NCBI RefSeq assembly: GCF_036226745.1
Contig: NZ_CP109013.1
Span: forward strand, 2,542,001 to 2,606,000
Source of the DNA: Streptomyces sp. NBC_00683
GTDB taxonomy: Bacteria > Actinomycetota > Actinomycetes > Streptomycetales > Streptomycetaceae
Direction of reading: 5' to 3'
Length of the DNA: 64,000 bases
Of this stretch, positions 1 through 8,494 are shown one piece after another (positions within the stretch are counted from its first letter, which is position 1; the number at the start of each line of letters is the position of its first letter). The notes beneath the pieces are model-generated. The model did not search any database, was not told the origin of the DNA, and was given only the letters and a program-made list of their open reading frames with translations. The translations under genes were made by a program, and so were the position numbers.

Positions 1-356
1 AGGGCCTCGGTGAGCGGGGCGAGGGGGCGCCGGCGCATCTGCGCGGAGGCGTCGAAGCGGTAGGTGCCGGAGGCCGCGGCGGCGGCCAGCGTCGGCAGGA
101 AGCGTGCGGTGGTTGCCCCGTCGCGGCAGTGGACCTCTGCCTCGGTGACGGCGGGACCGGAGGGGCGGCCCTCGATGCGCCAGCGGTCCGGCTCGCGCGT
201 CACCCCGTATCCGAGGCGGGTCAGCCCCTCGGTGAACCCTTCGGTGTCGTCCGAGCGCAGGGGCCTCAGGAGGGTGGTGGTGCCGTCCGCCGCGGCGGCC
301 AGGAACAGGGCGCGGGCGGTGACGGACTTGGAGCCGGGGATGTGGATGACGGTCAC
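1..356 (-). CDS. EPSP-synthase-like protein, N-terminal part (3' end outside window)
   Basis: This is the N-terminal 118 residues of a 3-phosphoshikimate 1-carboxyvinyltransferase (AroA) family protein. It opens with PGSKSVTARALFLAAAADG, matching the family's GSKSxTNRALxLAALA phosphate-binding segment. A second conserved segment, GATTARFLP, corresponds to NAGTAMRFL, and QMRRRPLAPL follows it as in AroA. The usual Asn of SKSxTNR is Ala here and the AG of NAGT is reversed, so this is a divergent paralogue and may not be the housekeeping enzyme. The GTG start at 356 has an AGGA about 10 bases upstream. The rest of the gene lies beyond base 1, so its catalytic C-terminal half cannot be judged. 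Confidence 0.8.
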   Translation of the reverse strand, partial: MTVIHIPGSKSVTARALFLAAAADGTTTLLRPLRSDDTEGFTEGLTRLGYGVTREPDRWRIEGRPSGPAVTEAEVHCRDGATTARFLPTLAAAAASGTYRFDASAQMRRRPLAPLTEA

Positions 357-386
357 GGGCACCCATCCTGCCGTGCGGCGGGCGCA

Positions 387-425
387 CCCGCGGGGCGCGT
401 CCAGGCAGTGGACGCGCCCCGCGGG
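387..425 (-). terminator. Perfect 17-bp hairpin after the acyl-CoA dehydrogenase gene
   Basis: Bases 387-403 and 409-425 are exact inverted complements around a 5-base loop. The hairpin lies just after the acyl-CoA dehydrogenase stop codon and before the AroA-like start. There is no T run, which is common for Streptomyces terminators. It suggests the two minus-strand genes are transcribed separately. Confidence 0.75.
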
Positions 426-437
426 GATGATGCCGGT

Positions 438-2384
438 TCAGCGGATGGGGCGGTGGACGTTCTCCCCGGTGGCCGGGCCGGGGGTGGCGTCGGCGATCCA
501 GGGGCCGTCGCCGCTGGGGTCGATGACGCCCTCCTCCAGCCAGGTGTACGTACCGGACAGGACTCCGTCGACCACACGCCGGTCGATGTCGTCGGTGTTG
601 GACCACAGCCGGGTGAAGAGTTCCTCGACCCGGATGCGGGACTGCCGGCAGAAGACGTCGGCGAGCTGGTAGGCCTCGCGGCCGTGGTCGCCGTTGACGC
701 GCAGGTGTTCGGCACGGACGCAGGCGGCGCTCATGGCGAAGAGTTCGGCGCCGATGTCGACGATCCGGCCGAGGAAGCCCTGCTTGGTCTCCATGCGGCC
801 CTGCCAGCGGGACATCGCGTAGAAGGTGGAGCGGGCGAGCTTGCGGGCGGAGCGTTCGACGTACCGGAGGTGGGCGGAGAGGTCCGGGTGCCCCGGGACC
901 TTGAACTCGCTGTACGCGCTGGGGAGCTGCCCCGGCCCGCTGACGAGCTTCGGCAGCCACCGTGCGTAGAACCCCGCCGCGTTGGCGCCCGCCTTCGCCT
1001 TGGCCGAGAGGGGCTTGTCGGGGTCGATGATGTCGCCGGCGACCTTGAGGTGGGCGTCGACGGCCTCGCGGGCGATCAGCAGGTGCATGATCTCCGTGGA
1101 GCCCTCGAAGATCCGGTTGATCCTCATGTCGCGGAGCATCTGCTCGGCGGGGACGGCGCGTTCGCCGCGGGCCGCGAGCGAATCGGCGGTCTCGAAGCCG
1201 CGCCCGCCGCGGATCTGGACCAGTTCGTCGGAGATCAGCCAGCCCATCTCGGAGCCGTACAGCTTGGCCAGTGCGGCTTCGATCCGGATGTCGTTGCGGT
1301 TCTCGTCGGCCATCTGCGAGGAGAGGTCGACGACCGCCTCCAGCGCGAACGTGGTGGCGGCGATGAAGGAGATCTTCGCGCCGACCGCTTCGTGCCGGGC
1401 GACCGGCCGGCCCCACTGCTCGCGCACGGCCGTCCATTCGCGGGCGATCTTCAGCGACCACTTCCCGACGCCCACGCACATGGCGGGCAGCGAGAGGCGT
1501 CCGGTGTTGAGCGTGGTCAGGGCGATCTTGAGCCCCGCGCCCTCGGGGCCGATCCGGTTGGCGGCGGGCACGCGGACCCGGTGGAAGCGGGTCACCCCGT
1601 TCTCGATGCCACGCAGGCCCATGAAGGCGTTGCGGTGCTCGACGGTGATGCCCTCGGAGTCCGCCTCGACGACGAAGGCCGTGATGCCGCCCTTGTGGCC
1701 CTCGGACTCCGGGACGCGGGCCATCACGACGAGCAGGTCGGCGACGACGCCGTTGGTCGTCCAGAGCTTCACGCCGTCCAGGACGTAGTCGTCGCCGTCG
1801 GGAACGGCCGAGGTCGCGAGCCTCGCCGGGTCGGAGCCCACGTCGGGTTCGGTGAGGAGGAACGCGGAGATGTCCGTACTGGCCAGGCGGGGCAGGAAGG
1901 CGTCCTTCTGCTCCTGGGTGCCGAACATCTTCAGCGGCTGCGGTACGCCGATGGACTGGTGGGCGGAGAGCAGCGCGCCGAGCGAGGGGCTGGCGGAACC
2001 GACCAGGGCGAGCGCCTTGTTGTAGTAGACCTGGGTCAGTCCCAGGCCGCCGTACTTGGGCTCGATCTTCATACCGAGGGCGCCGAGTTCCTTGAGGCCG
2101 TTGACGACCTCGTCGGGGATCCTGGCCTCCCTCTCGATGAGCGCCCCGTCGATCCCGGTCTCGCAGAACTCGCGCAGCCGGGCGAGGAAGGCCTCGCCGC
2201 GCCGTACGTCGTCTGCGGCGGGCAGGGGGTGCGGATGGATCAGGTCCAGCCGGAAGCGACCGAGGAAGAGTTCCTTGGCGAAGCTCGGCTTGCGCCAGTC
2301 CTGTTCGCGGGCGGCCTCGGCCACCTGCCGTGCTTCACGCTCGGTGACCTTGGGGGCCTGGGGAATGTCGGATGGGGCGGACAT
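438..2384 (-). CDS. Acyl-CoA dehydrogenase, long form (648 aa)
   Basis: FAD-dependent acyl-CoA dehydrogenase that introduces the alpha-beta double bond in an acyl-CoA, as in fatty-acid or branched-acyl degradation. Family segments are clear: FLLTEPDVGSDPAR and LDGVKLWTTNG in the middle beta domain, WGRPVARHEAVGAK in the C-terminal helical domain, and IFEGSTEIMHLLIAREA near the flavin and catalytic region. At 648 residues it is much longer than the usual 380-400. It has about 70 extra residues before the family core and a helical C-terminal extension after the IFEGSTEIM segment, like the very-long-chain or FadE-type members. ATG at 2384 is preceded by GAGGTGA. The substrate cannot be read from the sequence. 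Confidence 0.9.
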   Translation of the reverse strand: MSAPSDIPQAPKVTEREARQVAEAAREQDWRKPSFAKELFLGRFRLDLIHPHPLPAADDVRRGEAFLARLREFCETGIDGALIEREARIPDEVVNGLKELGALGMKIEPKYGGLGLTQVYYNKALALVGSASPSLGALLSAHQSIGVPQPLKMFGTQEQKDAFLPRLASTDISAFLLTEPDVGSDPARLATSAVPDGDDYVLDGVKLWTTNGVVADLLVVMARVPESEGHKGGITAFVVEADSEGITVEHRNAFMGLRGIENGVTRFHRVRVPAANRIGPEGAGLKIALTTLNTGRLSLPAMCVGVGKWSLKIAREWTAVREQWGRPVARHEAVGAKISFIAATTFALEAVVDLSSQMADENRNDIRIEAALAKLYGSEMGWLISDELVQIRGGRGFETADSLAARGERAVPAEQMLRDMRINRIFEGSTEIMHLLIAREAVDAHLKVAGDIIDPDKPLSAKAKAGANAAGFYARWLPKLVSGPGQLPSAYSEFKVPGHPDLSAHLRYVERSARKLARSTFYAMSRWQGRMETKQGFLGRIVDIGAELFAMSAACVRAEHLRVNGDHGREAYQLADVFCRQSRIRVEELFTRLWSNTDDIDRRVVDGVLSGTYTWLEEGVIDPSGDGPWIADATPGPATGENVHRPIR

Positions 2385-2432
2385 GAGGAGCTCACCTCGC
2401 CGCGAGTCGGGTCGATGGTCGGGACGTACGCA

Positions 2433-2444
2433 TACCGATCGGTA
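2433..2444. promoter_or_regulatory. 12-bp palindrome upstream of the acyl-CoA dehydrogenase (TetR-type operator candidate)
   Basis: TACCGATCGGTA is a perfect palindrome about 50 bases upstream of the acyl-CoA dehydrogenase start, where an operator would sit. ACCG-CGGT cores are typical of TetR-family operators in acyl-CoA catabolism. No TetR gene is adjacent, so the regulator is unknown. Confidence 0.4.
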
Positions 2445-2511
2445 CTACTCGTCCGTATGTACCCGATCCACGCCACCCCCACCACCCCTGCGGCCGGCTC
2501 CCGGCGGCTAC

Positions 2512-2554
2512 GGAACCGGCCGGAGCCCCCGCACAGCGGGCTCCGGCCGGTTCC
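2512..2554 (-). terminator. Perfect 17-bp hairpin after the aldehyde dehydrogenase gene
   Basis: Bases 2512-2528 pair exactly with 2538-2554 around a 9-base loop. It sits 15 bases past the aldehyde dehydrogenase stop codon on the minus strand and is the expected transcript end. Confidence 0.75.
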
Positions 2555-2569
2555 TGACTCACGCGCGGG

Positions 2570-4015
2570 CTACAGGGCCAGGCCAGTGAGGACCAGGACC
2601 CGCTCGTAGGTGTAGTCGTCCATCGCGTAGCGGACGCCCTCGCGGCCCACGCCGGACTGCTTGGCGCCGCCGTACGGCATCTGGTCGGCGCGGTAGGAGG
2701 GGACGTCGCCGATGACCACGCCGCCCACCTCCAGGGCGCGGTGGGCGCGGAACGCGGTCTGCAGGTCGTGCGTGAAGACGCCAGCCTGCAGGCCGTACTT
2801 GGAGGCGTTCACGGCGGCGAAGGCCTCTGCCTCGCCCTCGGTCCGCTGTACGGACAGGACGGGGCCGAAGACCTCTTCGCAGGCGATCTTCGACGTGCCG
2901 GGAAGGTCGGTGAGGACCGTCGGGGCGTAGGTGGCACCGTCACGCTTGCCGCCGGTGAGCAGCTGGGCGCCCGCCTCGACGGCCTCGTCGACCCAGGACT
3001 CGACCCGGCGGGCGGCGTTCTCGTCGACGAGCGGGCCGACGTCCGTGGCCGCGTCCGAGGGGTCGCCCGTCACGAGGGCCTCGACGGCCGTGACGATCTT
3101 CGGGACGAGGCGGTCGTACACGGAGGAGTCGGCGATGACGCGCTGCACCGAGATGCAGGACTGGCCGCCCTGGTAGTTGGAGAAGGTCGCGATACGGGTC
3201 GCGGCCCAGTCCAGGTCCTCCTCGGAGGCGTAGTCGCCGAGGACGACGGCCGCGCCGTTGCCGCCGAGTTCCAGGGTGCAGTGCTTGCGCGGCACCGACT
3301 CCATGATCGAGTAACCGACCGGGCCGGAGCCGGTGAAGGAGATCACGGGCAGCCGCTCGTCCTTGACCAGGGCGGGCATCCGGTCGTTCGGCACGGGCAG
3401 GACGGACCAGGAACCGGCCGGGAGGTCCGTCTCGGCCAGCAGCTCGCCCAGGATCAGGGACGAGATGGGGGTGGCCGGGGCGGGCTTGAGGATGATCGGC
3501 GCGCCGACGGCGATGGCCGGGGCGACCTTGTGGGCGCTCAGGTTGAGCGGGAAGTTGAAGGGCGCGATGCCGAGGACGGGACCGCGCGGGAAGCGCCGGG
3601 TCAGTGCGAGACGGCCGGTCCCGCCGGCGTCCGTGTCCAGCCGCTGGGCGTCGCCGCCGTTGAAGCGGCGGGCCTCCTCGGCGGCGAACCGGAACACGGA
3701 GACGGCACGGCCGACCTCGCCGCGGGCCCACTTGATGGGCTTGCCGTTCTCTCCGGAGATCAGCTGGGCGATCTCCTCGGTGCGCTCCGTCAGGCGCCGC
3801 ACCACATGGTCGAGCGCCGCTGCCCGCACGTGCGCCGGGGTGGCGGCGAACTCGTCGCGCACGGCGTGCGCGGCGGCGACGGCCTCCTCGACCTGGGCGT
3901 CGGTCGGCACGCTGACCGTGCCGACGAGACGGCCGTCCCAGGGGTTGGTGACGTCGAAGCTGTCCTCGCCGGTGGCCTGGCGGCCGGCCAGCCAGAAGGC
4001 GTGGGTGGAAGTCAT
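2570..4015 (-). CDS. NAD(P)-dependent aldehyde dehydrogenase (semialdehyde-type, 481 aa)
   Basis: Soluble aldehyde dehydrogenase oxidising an aldehyde to the acid. The nucleotide-binding and catalytic residues are all present: Asn154 in APFNFPLN, Glu249 in LELGGNGA and the nucleophile Cys287 in GGQSCISVQ. FGPVLSVQ and PYGGAKQSGVGREG close the C-terminal part. The gene lies downstream of a PucR-type regulator and near gabT. The likely role is therefore succinate semialdehyde oxidation in GABA degradation, although the NFPLN and SYRADQMPYGGAK segments also resemble the lactaldehyde and non-phosphorylating glyceraldehyde-3-phosphate group. ATG at 4015 is a good family start. Confidence 0.88.
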   Translation of the reverse strand: MTSTHAFWLAGRQATGEDSFDVTNPWDGRLVGTVSVPTDAQVEEAVAAAHAVRDEFAATPAHVRAAALDHVVRRLTERTEEIAQLISGENGKPIKWARGEVGRAVSVFRFAAEEARRFNGGDAQRLDTDAGGTGRLALTRRFPRGPVLGIAPFNFPLNLSAHKVAPAIAVGAPIILKPAPATPISSLILGELLAETDLPAGSWSVLPVPNDRMPALVKDERLPVISFTGSGPVGYSIMESVPRKHCTLELGGNGAAVVLGDYASEEDLDWAATRIATFSNYQGGQSCISVQRVIADSSVYDRLVPKIVTAVEALVTGDPSDAATDVGPLVDENAARRVESWVDEAVEAGAQLLTGGKRDGATYAPTVLTDLPGTSKIACEEVFGPVLSVQRTEGEAEAFAAVNASKYGLQAGVFTHDLQTAFRAHRALEVGGVVIGDVPSYRADQMPYGGAKQSGVGREGVRYAMDDYTYERVLVLTGLAL

Positions 4016-4186
4016 GGCGGTTCCGGCCCTTCAGGGGTGTGAACGGGAGGTCGCGGGCACCGCGGAGGCACCCTCCTGGCCCCACCGTAGGTCGGCCGGG
4101 CTCCGATGACGTTTGTCCGGCGTGGAGCGGACCGGAGGGGCGATGCTCCGGATTGTCGGAGCCGGGCGGCCGCGGTCCTCTGCCCG

Positions 4187-5776
4187 CTACTGGGTCCCGG
4201 ACGATGCGGCTGTCGTCTTCAGGGCCAGCCACAGCTCCATCCGGACGTCCGGATCGTCCAGGGAGCGGCCCAGGATCTCCTCCACCCGGCGCATCCGGTA
4301 CCGCAGTGTGTGGCGGTGGACGCCCAGGTCCGCGGCGGCGGCGTCCCACTGGCCGTGCCGGGAGAGCCAGGCCTGCAGCGAGGCGACCAGGTCGCCCCGG
4401 CCCTTCGCGTCGTGTTCGTACAGGGGGCGCAGCATCCCGTCGGCGAAGGCCCGTACCGCGTCGTCGGCCAGGAGCGGCAGGACGGAGCCGGCGGCGAGCT
4501 CCTCGTGCTCGACCAGGGCCCTGCCTCTGCGGCGGGCGACCGAGAGCGCCTGTTCGGCCTGCTTGTACGCGGCGGCGACGGCGATGGGGCCGCAGGGGGC
4601 GGACAGTCCGACGACGACGTCGCCCTCCTCCTTCCCCGGCTCGTGCGCCGGGCGCTCGTCCTGCGTCCCGGCATGCGCGGCGCACGCGGTGACCGCGGCG
4701 CCGCCGTCCGCGGCCAGCACCACGACCCGTTCGCCCTCGGGGACCATCAGCAGCGCCTCGCCCGACCGGGCCGCCGCGGCCTCCATCGTCTCGGCGAGCA
4801 GCTCGGTGGCGACGGGGGCGGAGGGGGCCGACGGGGTGAAGGCCTCCGCGATGAGCAGCCGGAAGGGGGCGTCGAGCAGGCCCCCGTACAGGTCGCCGGC
4901 GACAGCACGGGCGTGGTCGGGCTGCCCGGCCAGCAGCATGCGCAGGACCGCAGCGCCGAGGCGCTGCTCCGCGCCCTGGAGCGAGCGGGAGCGGGCCGTG
5001 GTGAGTGTCAGCAGGGCGACCGCGGAGTGCACCGCGTAGCGCTCGGCCGTGCCGAGCGCGGCCCCCGTGCCGACGGCCAGCGCGCCGCGGGTGCGGCGGC
5101 CGGTGCCCAGCGACTGGAGCTCGACCCGGTCGTCGGTGTCTCCGACGACGGCGCTGGCCGGGGCGGGACGGTCCCGGAGGCGCTCGACGTCGGGCGTGAG
5201 CCGGGCGGCGCGGCGGGCAGCCCAGTCGGGCGCCGCGGCGACGACCGCGCCGGAGGTGTCGTACAGGGCCGCCCAGCCGTCGACGTACGCGGCGAGGCGG
5301 GTCAGGAGTTCTCCCGGGCCGTCCCCGGCGAGTGCGGCCCGGGTCAGCTCCCGCTGGGCCTCGAAGCCCGCGGTGACGGCCCTGTACTGGTCGGCGGCGA
5401 TCGCCGCCGACACGGCCTTGCTGATGGCGATGAACGGCGTGCGGCGGGGAACTTCGAGGAGCGGCAGCCCGGATTCGTCGGCGGCGGCGACGAGGGCGTC
5501 GGGAATGTCCTCGTAGGTGACGCCGACGGCGAAGCCGATCCCGGCGACGCCGGCGCCGGCCAGGCGCTGGACGTACCTGCGCATGGTCTCGGGGTCCTCG
5601 GCGTCGAGGTTCGTGGCGGTGACGAGGAGGAGTTCGCCGCCGTCCATGTACGGCACGGGGTCGGCGAGCTCGCTGGCATGCGCCCAGCGCACCGGCGTGT
5701 CGAGCCGGCCCGCCCCTGCCCGGACCGTGAGCTTGAGCGCGGAGTGCTGGACGAGCGAGGCGAGAGTGGGGGGCAT
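4187..5776 (-). CDS. PucR/CdaR-family transcriptional regulator
   Basis: A 529-residue regulator with a PucR ligand-binding domain (about 5-125), a central CdaR GGDEF-like region, and a C-terminal PucR helix-turn-helix around WDAAAADLGVHRHTLRYRMR. This family typically controls nitrogen-compound catabolism such as purine, GABA or proline use. Its gene precedes the aldehyde dehydrogenase on the same strand, with a 171-base gap, so it probably controls that gene and perhaps gabT. I chose ATG 5776, which gives the usual MPPTLASLVQHS beginning with an AGAGG upstream, over a frame extension to 5830. Confidence 0.88.
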   Translation of the reverse strand: MPPTLASLVQHSALKLTVRAGAGRLDTPVRWAHASELADPVPYMDGGELLLVTATNLDAEDPETMRRYVQRLAGAGVAGIGFAVGVTYEDIPDALVAAADESGLPLLEVPRRTPFIAISKAVSAAIAADQYRAVTAGFEAQRELTRAALAGDGPGELLTRLAAYVDGWAALYDTSGAVVAAAPDWAARRAARLTPDVERLRDRPAPASAVVGDTDDRVELQSLGTGRRTRGALAVGTGAALGTAERYAVHSAVALLTLTTARSRSLQGAEQRLGAAVLRMLLAGQPDHARAVAGDLYGGLLDAPFRLLIAEAFTPSAPSAPVATELLAETMEAAAARSGEALLMVPEGERVVVLAADGGAAVTACAAHAGTQDERPAHEPGKEEGDVVVGLSAPCGPIAVAAAYKQAEQALSVARRRGRALVEHEELAAGSVLPLLADDAVRAFADGMLRPLYEHDAKGRGDLVASLQAWLSRHGQWDAAAADLGVHRHTLRYRMRRVEEILGRSLDDPDVRMELWLALKTTAASSGTQ

Positions 5777-5798
5777 GGGATCGCCGGACCTCTGGGAG

Positions 5799-5834
5799 TC
5801 GATTGCGCCGTCCCGTACAGACGGCCGCAATCGA
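5799..5834. promoter_or_regulatory. Inverted repeat upstream of the PucR regulator
   Basis: TCGATTGCG (5799-5807) and CGCAATCGA (5826-5834) are perfect 9-bp arms separated by 18 bases, just upstream of the PucR-family start at 5776. The position suits autoregulation, but no binding data can be inferred. Confidence 0.4.
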
Positions 5835-5885
5835 TTCTGCCAGGGCGGCAGGTTTCCCGTAACCGCTTGCCCCCGGCCCGCACCC

Positions 5886-8249
5886 TCAGCGTCCGAGCTC
5901 GACCAGCAGGGGCGGGGCGTGTTCGCCGTCGACTGTCGTCAGGGACAGGACGGCGTGTCCGGAGGGCAGCGAGTAGGCCAGCTCGGACGCCGACCAGCGC
6001 TCCCGTTCGACGCGCCTGACCGTCACGGCGTCCCTGGTCACGGCCTTGCCGGTGACCAGTTTCCGCAGACCGTGCAGCGCGCGGGTGAACGGCTGGTCGG
6101 CGAAGACCGCGTGCTGGGCGACCTCGCGGGTCTCCACCCACTCCTTGCCCCAGACCTCCGCGAAGCGTTTGCCGTCCCAGGTGGTGACGCCGGAGAAGGC
6201 CATGCAGCAGCCGACCGCGCCGAGCAGCGCGGTGTGCAGCCCCTCGGGTACGTCGTCGACGGTACGCAGGGTGAGGACGGCTCCCGCGTTGACCGACCGC
6301 AGCCGCCGGACGCCCCTGACGGTCTCGGTGGTGACGGTGTGCGTGGCGTCGTCCAGTACCAGGCAGACGAAGAGCGAGTGGTCCGTGCGGGCGGCGGCGA
6401 TCGCGTTGAACTGGGCGAGGACGAGCCGGGCGAGGAGCCGCGAGGCCTCGGCGTGCGCACGCTCCGGCAGATCGATCCTGACCCGCAGCGGAAGGTGTTC
6501 CAGGGAGCGCAGCGAAAAGGGGCGGGCGCCGTCACCGGTGGCGAAGAACGGGGCGAACGCGGGCCGGTCGAGCAACGCGATCCGGTCGGCGAGCACCGGC
6601 GCCGGGTCTCCGGCTCCGCCCTTCTGGCGCGCGCGGGTCTCGAGTTCGCGCAGCATCGCGTGGTGACCGCCGGCCGACAGGGCGTCCCGCAGCGTGCCGA
6701 TCGCGGACAGGTCCCCGTCGAGGAGTTCCCTGAGTGCGGGCACCCCGGGAAAGTGCCCGTGGACGGCCCGGTAGGGGCCGAGCAGCTGGGCCAGCACCGT
6801 GGCGGCGCGCCTGCTGTCCAGGTTGGTGACGTCGCCGACGAGCCCTTCCGCGAGCACTCCCGCGGCCTCGTCGGGGTCGGTCGTGCCGCCGTACAGATCG
6901 AAGTCGTGGACGGATGCGGCGTCGCCGATCCGCACGACGACGTCGTACGCGTCGTCGGGGCCGAGCTGTCCCCCGGCCGGGCCGACCGCGAGTACGGCCG
7001 CCCGTCCGGCGAGTGCCTGGAGGGCGAGCGACTCCACGACCGGGCGCACCAGCCGGGCGGACTTCCCGGCTCCCGGCGGTCCGACCGCGAGGAGCGAGGT
7101 GCCGAGCAGTGCGGGTTCCAGGGCGACGCCCGAGCCGCGGCGCGCGTAGGGGTTGTGCGGGTCGTCGGCGCAGCTGCCGATGCGGACCTGGCCGGTGAGC
7201 AGATCGTGGCGTGCGGTGCGCTGCGGCAGGTCGCGGGCGCCGGACGGGTGGAGCGCCGCGGCTCCGCCGGTGCGCAGGACGGCCTCGGTGAGTGCGGCGA
7301 CCCGGTCGGCGTGCGTCCGGCCCACGGTCCAGGCGTGGCGCAGACGCGCGACGTCGACGTCGTTCATCCGGCCGGTGCGCACCTCGGCCGCGAGTGTCTC
7401 TGCCGCGTCGGTCTGTCCTGCCGCGCGCAGTTCCGGCCACTGTTCGGGGGTGGTGGCGTCCGGGGGTGCGGCGGGGGCCGCCGGGACGGGGGCCGCGGTG
7501 CCGGAGCGGCCCCTGAGGCGCTCGGCGGCCGTCTCGCGCCAGTTCCCGAGGCGGGCGAACGGCCAGAGGACCGCGAGGGTGATCAGGGTGTAGATCACGT
7601 TCACCACGGCCTGGCTCTGGTAGATCTCGCCGCCCGCGACCGAGGCGACGAGGACGAGCACCGGCCTGACGACGGGCACGGCGTCCTTCCACACCAGGAG
7701 CTGCGCGACCCCCGCGGCAACGGCCGTCACCACGGCGAGGAAGGGCTGCCCGCGCCCGGCGACATGACGCCGGAAGATCTCGGACCAGTTCCCCAGACGC
7801 CCGCACCCGTAGACAAGGAGTCCGAAGAGGACGGCCTCGTAGACGGTGAGGGCGTCGGCGCCCTCGACCGTCCTGGGTCCGCCGAACGTTCCCGCGTACC
7901 ACCAGTCGCCCGGGGTGAAGAGCTTCAGGGGGACCAGCCGGTAGGGGATGTAGCCGTTGCGCCACAGGGACCACAGGAGGAGCCCGCACAGCACCGAGAT
8001 CAGAACCCCGGCCACCAGCGAGCGGTCCGGGACGCCCTCCGGCTTCTCGGGCGGGCGCGGGGTGTGTCCGTAGCGCCAGACACCCGGTTCCCGTACGGGG
8101 CGGGGGGTGCGCAGCCACTCCGCCAGCGAGGGGCCGGCGGCGACAGGGGCGTGCGCGGGAGGCGGTGGAGCGGACGGTGGTGGTCCCGCCGGGCGGGGCA
8201 CCCGGTCCGCGCTCGTACCCCGTTTGCCGTACGTGCCTTCGGTGTCCAT
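5886..8249 (-). CDS. Membrane-anchored VirD4/TraD-like P-loop ATPase
   Basis: A 787-residue protein. Residues 1-75 are Pro/Arg-rich and cytoplasmic-like. About five hydrophobic segments follow (roughly 78-97, 135-150, 169-187, 194-210, 216-232), then a large cytosolic ATPase. Walker A is GPPGAGKS at 390-397. A Walker-B-like LFVCLVLDDATH near the end is followed by GAVLTLRTVDDVPEGLHTAL, the arrangement seen in VirD4/TraG/TraD coupling proteins. No relaxase, conjugation or type VII secretion gene is nearby, so the partner is unknown. ATG 8249 has AGGGGG about 9 bases upstream. The gene is divergent from gabT across 245 bases. Confidence 0.75.
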   Translation of the reverse strand: MDTEGTYGKRGTSADRVPRPAGPPPSAPPPPAHAPVAAGPSLAEWLRTPRPVREPGVWRYGHTPRPPEKPEGVPDRSLVAGVLISVLCGLLLWSLWRNGYIPYRLVPLKLFTPGDWWYAGTFGGPRTVEGADALTVYEAVLFGLLVYGCGRLGNWSEIFRRHVAGRGQPFLAVVTAVAAGVAQLLVWKDAVPVVRPVLVLVASVAGGEIYQSQAVVNVIYTLITLAVLWPFARLGNWRETAAERLRGRSGTAAPVPAAPAAPPDATTPEQWPELRAAGQTDAAETLAAEVRTGRMNDVDVARLRHAWTVGRTHADRVAALTEAVLRTGGAAALHPSGARDLPQRTARHDLLTGQVRIGSCADDPHNPYARRGSGVALEPALLGTSLLAVGPPGAGKSARLVRPVVESLALQALAGRAAVLAVGPAGGQLGPDDAYDVVVRIGDAASVHDFDLYGGTTDPDEAAGVLAEGLVGDVTNLDSRRAATVLAQLLGPYRAVHGHFPGVPALRELLDGDLSAIGTLRDALSAGGHHAMLRELETRARQKGGAGDPAPVLADRIALLDRPAFAPFFATGDGARPFSLRSLEHLPLRVRIDLPERAHAEASRLLARLVLAQFNAIAAARTDHSLFVCLVLDDATHTVTTETVRGVRRLRSVNAGAVLTLRTVDDVPEGLHTALLGAVGCCMAFSGVTTWDGKRFAEVWGKEWVETREVAQHAVFADQPFTRALHGLRKLVTGKAVTRDAVTVRRVERERWSASELAYSLPSGHAVLSLTTVDGEHAPPLLVELGR

Positions 8250-8408
8250 GAACCGCTGCCCCCTGACCAGCCACGTCCCGCCTTCTGCACCGGTCAATCT
8301 AGTGCCAGGACACGGGGAGTTCAGCAACCCGGCCGGATGGCACAGGTCGGGGCGGCACAGCATGCCCTGAAGGCCATCTGTCCGCCGCGGACAAGGACAC
8401 GCCCCCAG

Positions 8409-8425
8409 TGCTCCCGATCGGAGCA
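8409..8425. promoter_or_regulatory. Dyad TGCTC...GAGCA in the gabT upstream region
   Basis: The 5-bp arms TGCTC and GAGCA flank CCGATCG in the 245-base gap between the VirD4-like gene and gabT, about 70 bases before the gabT start. It is a possible operator for GABA-responsive control and only a weak call. Confidence 0.25.
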
Positions 8426-8494
8426 TGCCTGCCGCCCGCCCCCGCCCCTAGCCTGCAGAAAGAGAAGCGTCCGAAACACCCCCAGGAGCCCCGC

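Noticed and set aside
129..2609. Long open frame on the plus strand opposite the acyl-CoA dehydrogenase
   Set aside because: Its translation is Gly/Asp/Val/Arg-rich with no domain, and it mirrors real minus-strand genes. High-GC antisense frames are often open by chance.
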